Part shown: piece by piece, positions 15,176 to 22,459 of the stretch | How positions within the stretch are numbered: the stretch's first letter is position 1 | How the letters are laid out: each line of letters begins with the position of its first letter | IMG/VR virus record: IMGVR_UViG_3300043411_003042 | Location: 1 to 35,091 of that record | DNA from: a virus | Strand: one strand, 5' to 3' | Length of the DNA: 35,091 nucleotides | Notes under the pieces: model-generated | Databases searched by the model: none | Told to the model about the DNA's origin: nothing | What the model saw: the letters and a program-made list of their open reading frames with translations, nothing else | Made by a program: the position numbers and the translations under genes

Positions 15176-15201
15176 TTAAAAGGTGAAAACCCACCTTTTA
15201 A
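15176..15201 (-). terminator. Terminator after the methyltransferase gene
   Basis: A 10-bp stem TTAAAAGGTG / CACCTTTTAA (15176-15185 with 15192-15201, loop of 6) lies 10 nt beyond the methyltransferase stop and is followed by A/T-rich sequence. Confidence 0.6.
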
Positions 15202-15211
15202 TAATTTGTTT

Positions 15212-15964
15212 TTAAATTAAATTGTCAAATTCTTCTATGCGTTTATGACCCAAATTAAAATATTCGTTTAATTTTTCAATACATATCCAATTTCTGTTTA
15301 GTTTTTTTGCAGCTATAGCGGTAGTGCAGCTTCCGGCAAACATATCTAGCACCGTGTCATTTTCTTGGGAGTAAACTTGAATAGCCCATTCTGGTAATTC
15401 AACAGGGAAGGCGGCACAATGTTTTGCTAAACCAGCTTTGGAAGTCCACGTTTCTCCAATGACACCCCTTTGTGTCATTTTCCTATCGTTTACAAATTCA
15501 ACGTTTGAGCCATTCTTTTTTCTAAAAGTCCACACATGTTCGTAATCAAAAACTGGTCTGGGATGTTTGTTGCAAACAAAAGGGATACCCATTTTTGCAA
15601 ATTGTTTTCTCCAAATACGAGTAGCCTGTAAATCCATTTTCGCCATTTCAACTCCCCATTTAAAATAATTTATAGATGCGGGATAACATGCGGGGACATC
15701 AGAATCATAAAATCTATTACCACTATTAAAATAATCACCAAAATTAAATACTGCATATCCTCCTCCTTTTAAAATACGATTTGTTTCCAGAAAAACGTTT
15801 TGCATCATTTCGATGTAATCATCATATGAAATAGTTTTTTCATATTCTTTATTTAAATAATATGGAGGAGATGTTACAATAAGGTCAATAGAATTTTCGT
15901 CTATTTGTTTCATTATATCTAAACAATCACCTTCGTAAAGAGTGTTAATATTCAACATTAACAT
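15212..15964 (-). CDS. DNA methyltransferase, beta-class N6-adenine/N4-cytosine type
   Basis: The 250-residue enzyme has the beta-class order: catalytic motif IV T-S-P-P-Y at residues 31-35 first, then the AdoMet-binding motif I D-M-F-A-G-S-C-T-T at about 207-215. S-P-P-Y fits N4-cytosine or N6-adenine transfer; the target cannot be read from sequence. Motif I is normally D-P-F-x-G-S-G-T-T; here Met and Cys replace Pro and the second Gly, which is unusual but keeps the loop. Length is near the minimum for solitary phage methyltransferases and no restriction partner is near, so protection against host restriction or a regulatory role is likely. The gene sits between portal and protease genes with terminators on both sides. 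A TATAAC box lies 7 nt before the second ATG (15958), so the real start may be Met3. Confidence 0.85.
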   Translation of the reverse strand: MLMLNINTLYEGDCLDIMKQIDENSIDLIVTSPPYYLNKEYEKTISYDDYIEMMQNVFLETNRILKGGGYAVFNFGDYFNSGNRFYDSDVPACYPASINYFKWGVEMAKMDLQATRIWRKQFAKMGIPFVCNKHPRPVFDYEHVWTFRKKNGSNVEFVNDRKMTQRGVIGETWTSKAGLAKHCAAFPVELPEWAIQVYSQENDTVLDMFAGSCTTAIAAKKLNRNWICIEKLNEYFNLGHKRIEEFDNLI

Positions 15965-15965
15965 T

Positions 15966-15971
15966 GTTATA
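15966..15971 (-). promoter_or_regulatory. -10-like box before the methyltransferase
   Basis: TATAAC (5 of 6 matches) on the minus strand lies 7 nt before the ATG at 15958 and directly after the portal terminator. This suggests a separate, nearly leaderless message starting at Met3 of the annotated protein. Confidence 0.4.
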
Positions 15972-16010
15972 CAAAAACAAGCCGCATGTTTAAATGCGGC
16001 TTGTTTTTGT
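15971..16010 (-). terminator. Strong intrinsic terminator after the portal gene
   Basis: A perfect 17-bp stem (15971-15987 with 15994-16010) has a 6-nt loop, a GCCGCAT core and A/T-rich arms that make it symmetrical. It lies 20 nt after the portal stop codon. Confidence 0.9.
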
Positions 16011-16030
16011 ATTTGTATATACTTTTGTTT

Positions 16031-18418
16031 TTAAATATAAACAGATGAGCCCATATGTTGTCCAGCACCCAGAAGTCTTCTAATTGTTTGCATGATAACT
16101 TTTAAAACTTCTTCAGAGTGTTCGTTTAATTCACTTTCTGTAAATCTTAAAACAGTCCACCCTTGTGTGGCTAATAAAGAATCACGTTTGCGGTCTTTTG
16201 CGATTTTCTCTGGATTGTTATGATATATTTCTCCATCTGCTTCTAAGCCCAATTTAATAGCTGGTATAGCGGCATCTAGTTGATATTCTAAAGAAGGTCC
16301 AGCTAAATATTGTGCATACCATGCTAATGGTAATCCAGCTTGCATCAATATTTTATATAATTTTTGCTCTAATGAAGTAAATCGGTATGTTTGCTTTGTG
16401 TCACCTTTTTTGGCAGCTATTCTTGTCATGGCATCACCACCAAGAGATTTGTCTAATTCTTGTAATTGATAAATAGCCAATCTGTTCATTGGAGTACAAA
16501 ACGGACCACCATCTGCTGGACCAATTGCCAATTGTTCTAATATTCCTTCTGATTCCATAGGGATAGGTCCAACCATCCCTCTTCCTGTAACCGGAGCAAT
16601 GCTTTCCAGATATGCTCTATGGGCGCTACTTATGATTTTTTTACTTGCGGTTCTTATGATTTTTTCGTTTTCACAAGATGCTAACTGCACATCATATATA
16701 TCTCCACTTACACAAGACGCGAATCTATAATTACCTTCCCAATCAGTGCTGGCCGCTGGTGCTAATCCTGGCATGCCTCCCATATCTGGTGAACCTAGCG
16801 GAGATGTTGGGCTTTCAGGGGTAGAAATATTTGGTCCACCGGGCATCCCAGGTAGAGCGCCTCTAAATCCTGTTCCCATACCACCGAATCCATTTGTAAT
16901 GTCAGTGTTCATCAAGTCTGGTGAAGAAATAAACGAAGAACCTTGTTCAAAACGAAGTCGTTCAACTTCTTGGTCATATGGAAGTCCAAGAGCTTCAACC
17001 ACAGACTGATTTGAAACAATGCCAGCTTGATTAGCCGCAAGTAGTGTTTGCAACTTTCCAGTATCATCACGCAACTGTAGGTCATCCCATTTTACAGTTG
17101 GATAAACATACTCTATTTGCCCTCGCTTTCCTTCTGTTGTAAATCCATTCCATATAGCAACAGGCTTGTAAAGATGCTCTTCCATCCAAAAAGCGACTTC
17201 TTCTCTAAACCTTTCTAATCTTTTTGCCATCGTAAGTAAGCCTACTTGAGCATTGCTGTATGATGGTCCTTCGCCATTGATAATAGCTTTGTTTAACATT
17301 AAGCCATCAATAATGTCTTGGTTTATGTTTTCATACTCTTGTGATAGCTGTAGTATTTTACCACTGGCTCCCACATAGTCGAATTCAAACGCATGGTGAG
17401 TTACAATAGTAAGTAGAGGGTCATTTGCTAAAGACGTTAATTCGTCTTGTGCTTGCATCAAATCTTCTTCTGTTGCAGGTCGGTCTTTATCTCCAACTTT
17501 AACAATTTTAACTGGTATGATATGTCTTTCAGCAACCAACCAGTTTGCTTGTCTAATTTTATCTTTATAGGCTAGTGTTTGAAACAGCCTTCTTAACAAA
17601 GAAGTTCCGAATGGTTGCCAAGGCATTCCACCTCGTTTAAAATGGTAGATACATTCTTGAGAAAAATGAATAGGTTGACCGCTTTGAATCAATTTACGCA
17701 TTTCTGGCATCATAGAATTATAAAGTTTTTCAGGTTTCTTTTCTTGAACCACTTTCTTCATCATGTCATCAGGAATGTAGAAATATTCTGGTTCTTGGTC
17801 TAGCATCGCTGGATGAACTTCTATATGGTCTGGATTTAAAACAGATAAGTTTTTCCAACTTGCGCCTTCGTGATTGCATTGTTCTCCAGTATCTGGATTA
17901 ATATTTAATCCACCGCACGTTTCACATTCAATAGATGCCAAAACAAAACAGTCGCCCCGAAGGTGATACTCTTGTGATATTTGAGGGGTTTTTTTAGTGA
18001 TTTTTAATTTTCTGTTTAATTTCTCAAAATAATCTTTCACATAAGCATTTGCGCATTCCAGAGTAAAACCACTTAATGGAAAGTCTGTGTAAAATTCTAT
18101 ACCAGCTGCAACTTTCGGTTCGTTGTCCACCCACCACTGAGCCCAAAGATAGACTTCTTTTCTGTTGTTGGGTATTTGCCATGATGACGCAGTGAGCCAT
18201 GGTGCATAAAACGATGGTGGTCCGATAGTTGAGTTTTGACCACCGCCAGAATATTGTCCTGTTCTTTTTGTAACTGTTCCGTCTGTTCTAGCTGTTCTTA
18301 TGCTCGCTAACGGTTGTTGGTTTAAGTCTTCTTGCGCTGTTTTAATACCCATTGCGCTGTTGGCAGCAGTTTTAATCGCTACATCTAAACCTTCAATCTT
18401 TTTATCTTTATTAGCCAT
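16031..18418 (-). CDS. Portal protein with C-terminal DUF559/Vsr-like nuclease domain
   Basis: Residues ~60-560 of this 795-residue protein look like a phage portal: W-A-Q-W-W-V-D-N-E-P-K-V-A-A-G-I-E-F near the N-terminus, H-L-R-G-D-C-F-V, F-K-R-G-G-M-P-W-Q-P-F-G-T-S-L-L-R-R, and a long helical part with I-N-G-E-G-P-S-Y. This would be the dodecameric DNA channel at the capsid vertex. A short Cys/His cluster (C-E-T-C-G-G...C-N-H) is inserted at about 165-185. Residues ~678-788 match a DUF559/Vsr-type PD-(D/E)xK nuclease: T-S-L-E-Q-K-L...Y-Q-L-D (Asp715), G-L-E-A-D-G-E (Glu726, Asp728), H733, D-R-K-R-D (742-746) and G-W-T-V-L-R-F-T (Arg758). All expected key residues are present. The N-terminal 45 residues hold three I-[KR]-T-A segments. 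Only a GGTGA lies before the ATG. Confidence 0.85.
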   Translation of the reverse strand: MANKDKKIEGLDVAIKTAANSAMGIKTAQEDLNQQPLASIRTARTDGTVTKRTGQYSGGGQNSTIGPPSFYAPWLTASSWQIPNNRKEVYLWAQWWVDNEPKVAAGIEFYTDFPLSGFTLECANAYVKDYFEKLNRKLKITKKTPQISQEYHLRGDCFVLASIECETCGGLNINPDTGEQCNHEGASWKNLSVLNPDHIEVHPAMLDQEPEYFYIPDDMMKKVVQEKKPEKLYNSMMPEMRKLIQSGQPIHFSQECIYHFKRGGMPWQPFGTSLLRRLFQTLAYKDKIRQANWLVAERHIIPVKIVKVGDKDRPATEEDLMQAQDELTSLANDPLLTIVTHHAFEFDYVGASGKILQLSQEYENINQDIIDGLMLNKAIINGEGPSYSNAQVGLLTMAKRLERFREEVAFWMEEHLYKPVAIWNGFTTEGKRGQIEYVYPTVKWDDLQLRDDTGKLQTLLAANQAGIVSNQSVVEALGLPYDQEVERLRFEQGSSFISSPDLMNTDITNGFGGMGTGFRGALPGMPGGPNISTPESPTSPLGSPDMGGMPGLAPAASTDWEGNYRFASCVSGDIYDVQLASCENEKIIRTASKKIISSAHRAYLESIAPVTGRGMVGPIPMESEGILEQLAIGPADGGPFCTPMNRLAIYQLQELDKSLGGDAMTRIAAKKGDTKQTYRFTSLEQKLYKILMQAGLPLAWYAQYLAGPSLEYQLDAAIPAIKLGLEADGEIYHNNPEKIAKDRKRDSLLATQGWTVLRFTESELNEHSEEVLKVIMQTIRRLLGAGQHMGSSVYI

Positions 18419-18455
18419 TGTTCACCAAAAAAAGTATTACAAACAAGTTATACAA

Positions 18456-18947
18456 CTAAGCCCAGCTTTTATCAGATGGTAAATCTTCGTAACCTGTCCA
18501 ACCTTTTCCTGATATGTATGGAAAATCACCACGAACTAACAATTCTCCCCTTGCACCTTCTGTAGAGGACATGGATTCTGGCAAGTCAGAGTTAACATTT
18601 TCTTGTCTTACTGCTTCCAATTGTTCTTCCATTGTGGTTTCTTCTGGATTTTTATGATAAGGTGATAATCTTCGAGCTTCTTCTGCTTCAACTGCTACAC
18701 CTTCGCGGTTTGAATCAGGGTTGTCAAAATAATTGTCACTTGTAATACTATCGGTTTTGTTTACAATAGTATCCCATAATCTTTGCTCATAAGCGCTTGT
18801 GGCTTCTTCAATAGGATTGTGATGTAAAATTTCGCTATCATCTTGCTTATCTTTATTATCTTTTTTAAGCATTTGTTGCTGAATAGCGAATTCTATGGGA
18901 TTGAAAATCCCACCTCCAAATCCTGTTTGAGATATTTTATACCACAT
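18456..18947 (-). CDS. Hypothetical protein starting MWYKISQ, with EEQLEAVR motif
   Basis: Unrecognised 163-residue, acidic, probably largely disordered protein. It starts MWYKISQTGFGGGIFN; the MWY start is shared with two other genes, and a G-F-G-G-G-I-F segment also occurs in the linker of the protease-scaffold protein. Residues ~100-108 contain E-E-Q-L-E-A-V-R, identical to a segment of the scaffold repeat region, and residues ~50-56 a related Y-E-Q-R-L. The start lies 3 nt after the stop of the upstream gene (coupled). It is placed just before the portal gene, so a role in head assembly as a small linker or packaged protein is plausible but unproved. Confidence 0.6.
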   Translation of the reverse strand: MWYKISQTGFGGGIFNPIEFAIQQQMLKKDNKDKQDDSEILHHNPIEEATSAYEQRLWDTIVNKTDSITSDNYFDNPDSNREGVAVEAEEARRLSPYHKNPEETTMEEQLEAVRQENVNSDLPESMSSTEGARGELLVRGDFPYISGKGWTGYEDLPSDKSWA

Positions 18948-18949
18948 GA

Positions 18950-20290
18950 TTAATTCTCGTTTTTTCTAGATTTTTCCAACCATTCTTCTAACAGCATATC
19001 TAATTCATCTTCTGTCAATCCAACTCTTTCGTCATCTAGCATTTCTTCTAAGGTTAAACCATCAGTAAAATTGTGTGCAGCAGACAATTGTTCCCCAAAT
19101 GTGTCTTCAGATTCCGAGTCAATTTTGTTATATTTAGCCGCTGTTTTTGAAAGTGTTGAAGCTATACTTTCATCATCCTTTGGTTCACCGTGATGACCTA
19201 GGTTTGATTTTTTAGCTTTATCCAACGCTTCTTCGCGTGTCTTGTCCCATTCTTTTTGATTGTATCTGTTTGTGGTATCTTCATCTAATCTTTGTTCGTA
19301 ATTGCGCTCGTTAGATGTTAATGGTTTAGAACGCTCATCCTTTGCTAAAGTTAACAAAGATTCATCATTGACAGGGTTTCGGTGAATTTCAAATCGACTT
19401 CGTGCTGACTGAGAATTATCTCTTCTTTTTTCGAAGTCTAAATATCCATTGGTAACATCACCCGTGTTTGGGTCAATTTTGGCATCTACACTATGGTCTC
19501 TAAATTTTGACAATTCTATAGTGGTGGGATGTCCGAGTTGATGCTTGCCTTGAGGAAGCATGATTAAATCACCCGTTTGAGTTTCTAAATTCGTGTATGC
19601 AGTTTTAACCATTGGCTCTGGAGCGTATTGTGAAAATACGGCCCGCACTCTAAACCCAGCAGCGTCCAAGTGCTGTGCTGTGCCCTCTAGCACGGCATCT
19701 CTAGCTTTTAACAATGCAAATCTTTCATTGGGTTTAGAATCTTGTGCTAATTTTTCTAATTTTTGAACAGCAATTAATTGATGACTTGCTCCCAAGCCTT
19801 TTGCTGCATCATTAATGTTAAGAAAAATCTTTCCAAGTTCTTGTGCTCTATGAGCGATTCTGATGCCGTGAAGTGTGTTGTAAATAGTTGATAATTTTTC
19901 TACGACAGTTGATGCAGGAGTTATTTTTAAAATCTTAATTAAACCTTTGCAACCACCAATGTCGTTTTTAAAATGCTCAACCACGGGGTCTTCTGATACA
20001 AAATCATCATCATTTAAAACATCGAAAGCTAAAGATGGTATGTTTGTAAAATTTTCAACAGGTAAATTACAATCACCAGATTCGTCTTTTACATCTTTAA
20101 CAAAATCCACTTTATCGTCTTGATTTTCTTGTTCTGAATCGTCATGAATTTTGTTTAAAATTTCTGTGATTTTTTCGATTGTGTCATGAACAGCATCAAG
20201 CAAACCGGAACCGCCAATTAAAGACCGATTGTCATCTTGTGTTTTGTCGTTTTGTTTAGACAATATAACCTTTGCGTTGTTGGTGTTCAT
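18950..20290 (-). CDS. Hypothetical structural-module protein, 446 aa
   Basis: Not recognised. From the ATG at 20290 (good Shine-Dalgarno AAAGGAAA) the protein has 446 residues; a longer in-frame start at 20335 lies inside the previous gene and is rejected. Residues ~110-250 are predominantly helical. The C-terminal ~150 residues are charged and low in complexity and hold motifs seen in neighbours: Y-E-Q-R-L, R-Y-N-Q-K-E-W-D-K-T-R-E-E-A-L, and F-G-E-Q-L. Two K-T-A segments (V-K-T-A-Y and S-K-T-A-A) match the recurring basic-x-Ala motif of this region. The stop lies 1 nt inside the tight junction with the MWYKISQ gene. Possibly a scaffold-interacting or internal head protein. Confidence 0.6.
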   Translation of the reverse strand: MNTNNAKVILSKQNDKTQDDNRSLIGGSGLLDAVHDTIEKITEILNKIHDDSEQENQDDKVDFVKDVKDESGDCNLPVENFTNIPSLAFDVLNDDDFVSEDPVVEHFKNDIGGCKGLIKILKITPASTVVEKLSTIYNTLHGIRIAHRAQELGKIFLNINDAAKGLGASHQLIAVQKLEKLAQDSKPNERFALLKARDAVLEGTAQHLDAAGFRVRAVFSQYAPEPMVKTAYTNLETQTGDLIMLPQGKHQLGHPTTIELSKFRDHSVDAKIDPNTGDVTNGYLDFEKRRDNSQSARSRFEIHRNPVNDESLLTLAKDERSKPLTSNERNYEQRLDEDTTNRYNQKEWDKTREEALDKAKKSNLGHHGEPKDDESIASTLSKTAAKYNKIDSESEDTFGEQLSAAHNFTDGLTLEEMLDDERVGLTEDELDMLLEEWLEKSRKNEN

Positions 20291-20291
20291 T

Positions 20292-21308
20292 TTAAAATTT
20301 CCTTTGTAGATTGTCAAATAATTCTTCGCCGTCAAAGCCTCTGTCAGCTAATGCTTTTTTAATATCTTTTAATTGTGCAGATACGCCTTTTTTGTTTGCT
20401 GCTTTTTTCCCATCACCTTGACGAGTGTTTTCGTCGTAATTCTGCAAAGAAATTAACCAACTTGCTCTCATGATTAATTCAGCTGTTGAGCGCTTAGACC
20501 ATTCTGGTTGTATTCCATAAACACCGTCAAGCTCTAAAGACGATTGCGCATATTTAGTTAAATTAAAGATGTTATTAGCCACAACAGTATCTTTCTGCGT
20601 TGTAGCTTCTTTTTCTTGCGTTTCTTTTAACTTCTTGTCATTTCTGTGTTTTTTCTTGTTGTAATCTCTAACTATGTTAACTGCTTTTTCTACAGTTTCT
20701 TCATTCCAGTGACCTTCTTTCATGATAAATCTAATGATATCTTTTTTAGAAATGCCATGGTCTAAAAGTTTACCAACTTTACCCATCAAAACTTTAAAAG
20801 GATTACCCCTGGAGTCTCGTTTTTTCTTTTTCTTTTTTTCTTGAGATTCACGAAGATTAAAAACATGAATTGAAGCCTGTTTTTCTGTAGTGTCCTTTTC
20901 TTGTTCCATTTGATTAATCTCCACAATTATTTGTTGTGCTATTTGTGATGCAGTGGGGTCTTTAAAGCCTGTTTGAGGGTCTTTGGTTTGGTGCCGTACA
21001 TCGTTGTTTTTTTCTAGAGCTTGTAGCAATTTGCCTACTTTTTCTTGAATGTTTTTATTTGTTAATTTGTTGTATAAATCTTCTACAACACCCTTGTATT
21101 TGGCAGCGTTAGCACCAGATTCAATAACATGATTTAAAATCTTTTTTGCTTCACTTGCTGGCATTCCAGTGGATGCTGGTAAAGCACTTCCGACAGCGCC
21201 TCCAGCATCCATTCCACCTTGCATCAATATATTATTTATACCATTTGCTGGATTAGATGCATCAATTGGTTCAATTGCAGATTGCGACACAACATGATTA
21301 TATGGCAT
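20292..21308 (-). CDS. Hypothetical basic protein, 338 aa
   Basis: Unknown. The 338-residue protein has a small-residue-rich N-terminus (Met/Gly/Ala), a helical section to about residue 150, then a run of six lysines followed by a compact helical segment (about residues 170-225; L-L-D-H-G-I-S-K-K-D-I-I-R-F-I). A Lys/Glu-rich stretch and a C-terminal helical domain with A-D-R-G-F-D-G-E-E-L-F-D-N-L follow. The helix pair could bind DNA or another protein, but no known fold was recognised. It begins with AAAGG 9 nt before the ATG and ends 1 nt from the next gene's start, so the set is one operon. Confidence 0.6.
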   Translation of the reverse strand: MPYNHVVSQSAIEPIDASNPANGINNILMQGGMDAGGAVGSALPASTGMPASEAKKILNHVIESGANAAKYKGVVEDLYNKLTNKNIQEKVGKLLQALEKNNDVRHQTKDPQTGFKDPTASQIAQQIIVEINQMEQEKDTTEKQASIHVFNLRESQEKKKKKKRDSRGNPFKVLMGKVGKLLDHGISKKDIIRFIMKEGHWNEETVEKAVNIVRDYNKKKHRNDKKLKETQEKEATTQKDTVVANNIFNLTKYAQSSLELDGVYGIQPEWSKRSTAELIMRASWLISLQNYDENTRQGDGKKAANKKGVSAQLKDIKKALADRGFDGEELFDNLQRKF

Positions 21309-21319
21309 TGTTTATACCT

Positions 21320-22189
21320 TTAGCTTATAACTTCGTTATCATTTTGATAATCTGAAACATATCTATCAACCCAATCAATGTGTTGGTCGGAAAATCTTGC
21401 AGCATGAACCGCTCTTCGAGCATGAGATTCCCAATTTTCTTGTTTTTCTCCAGGGCTATAACCCTTGCGTTTAAGTTCAAGTCGGGATTCTCTAGACTCT
21501 TTAATTCTTTGCATTCTTGCAGTTTCTTGCGCTAACACAGATTCGTAATTTGGTAATCCGAAAGAAGTTTCAGACACAAATTCGTTGTTGTAAGAGTTTC
21601 TTATAACAACACCTGCTCTGTCTGGAACGCTACCTCTGCCCATTAACTCTCTTCGTGATGCTTTCTTTTCCCACTTTTTGTGATTTTCCGACCTTATGCT
21701 TCTTCGTCGTTCTTGGTCTGCAAAAGTTTGATTATGTTCTTCCATCGTGTCTGCACAAAGTTGTTCAACATCAGCAAATTCTGGATTCCACATAGAAGCT
21801 CCACACTTGATTAAGTGAAGTGCATCAGCTTGTGTTACGAACAATTCGTTGCCAGCTGAACGAGTGTTGATACCTGAGTCATACTCTGTATCAAGACGAC
21901 GAACCGAATTTGGATTTAAATCAGCAGCGCTAAAACGAGTTAAATCTTCGTCAAGCCCTCTCATCATGCTGGGTTGAACAAATTCGGATTGTGATTCAAT
22001 TTTTTCCCAATCAAATACTTGCGGCTCAGCCGTGCGTTGAGCACCCATTTCTTGAGACGCGATTTTCATCTGCCTTTCTTTTTGGCCTTGTCTCAACGCT
22101 TTATATGGGTCGCTTTCGGTATTAGCAAAACGGTCCACGATATATTGTGGAGTGTTTTGCACATCTTCTACTCTTCTAAATTTGCTCAT
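21320..22189 (-). CDS. Hypothetical protein, 289 aa
   Basis: No family was recognised. The 289-residue product is rich in Arg, Glu, Gln and Asn with no membrane segment, mostly helical and probably elongated. A short hydrophobic segment with a Cys (about residues 125-155, A-D-A-L-H-L-I-K-C-G-A-S-M-W-N-P-E-F-A-D-V) may be the only globular core. R-T-A-E and K-I-A-S occur near residues 42-55, like the basic-x-Ala segments of neighbouring genes. The start has GGAAA upstream. It sits in the uninterrupted gene series between terminase and portal. Confidence 0.6.
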   Translation of the reverse strand: MSKFRRVEDVQNTPQYIVDRFANTESDPYKALRQGQKERQMKIASQEMGAQRTAEPQVFDWEKIESQSEFVQPSMMRGLDEDLTRFSAADLNPNSVRRLDTEYDSGINTRSAGNELFVTQADALHLIKCGASMWNPEFADVEQLCADTMEEHNQTFADQERRRSIRSENHKKWEKKASRRELMGRGSVPDRAGVVIRNSYNNEFVSETSFGLPNYESVLAQETARMQRIKESRESRLELKRKGYSPGEKQENWESHARRAVHAARFSDQHIDWVDRYVSDYQNDNEVIS

Positions 22190-22190
22190 G

Positions 22191-22403
22191 TTAATTTCCG
22201 CTATCTTTTTTAAATAATTGCGTGTCGATAATATTGCTGGTTGAGAAATTTGGTAGGTGACCAGTATTTGGTCCAGCTATATTGTTATTGGTGGAGTTGA
22301 CTATTTTTCTTTGTCGAGTTGGTTGTTTTGACAATAAATCTTCGAGTCTTGTTATATAAGACTCGATGTTTCTTGTTTCTTCTCTTCGAATTTCTTCTTT
22401 CAT
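22191..22403 (-). CDS. Small hypothetical protein, 70 aa
   Basis: A 70-residue reading frame has a helical, charged N-terminal half (M-K-E-E-I-R-R-E-E...Y-I-T-R-L-E-D-L-L) and an Asn/Ser-rich tail. It has no known motif. The stop is 1 nt from the next gene's start, which supports a real gene in the operon. A large hairpin (22414-22444) lies 10 nt before the ATG. Confidence 0.55.
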   Translation of the reverse strand: MKEEIRREETRNIESYITRLEDLLSKQPTRQRKIVNSTNNNIAGPNTGHLPNFSTSNIIDTQLFKKDSGN

Positions 22404-22413
22404 TTTAATTTTT

Positions 22414-22444
22414 ATTATGTCCTGGGTAAAACCCAGGACATAAT
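22414..22444 (-). promoter_or_regulatory. Stable hairpin in the leader of the 70-aa gene
   Basis: A perfect 14-bp inverted repeat (22414-22427 with 22431-22444, loop of 3) with a CCTGGGT core lies between the 336-aa gene and the 70-aa gene. On the minus strand no T-tract follows (ATAAAAATTAAAATG), so it is a poor intrinsic terminator. A processing, mRNA-stability or translation-control element is more likely. Confidence 0.45.
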
Positions 22445-22459
22445 ATACAACCCTTAAGA

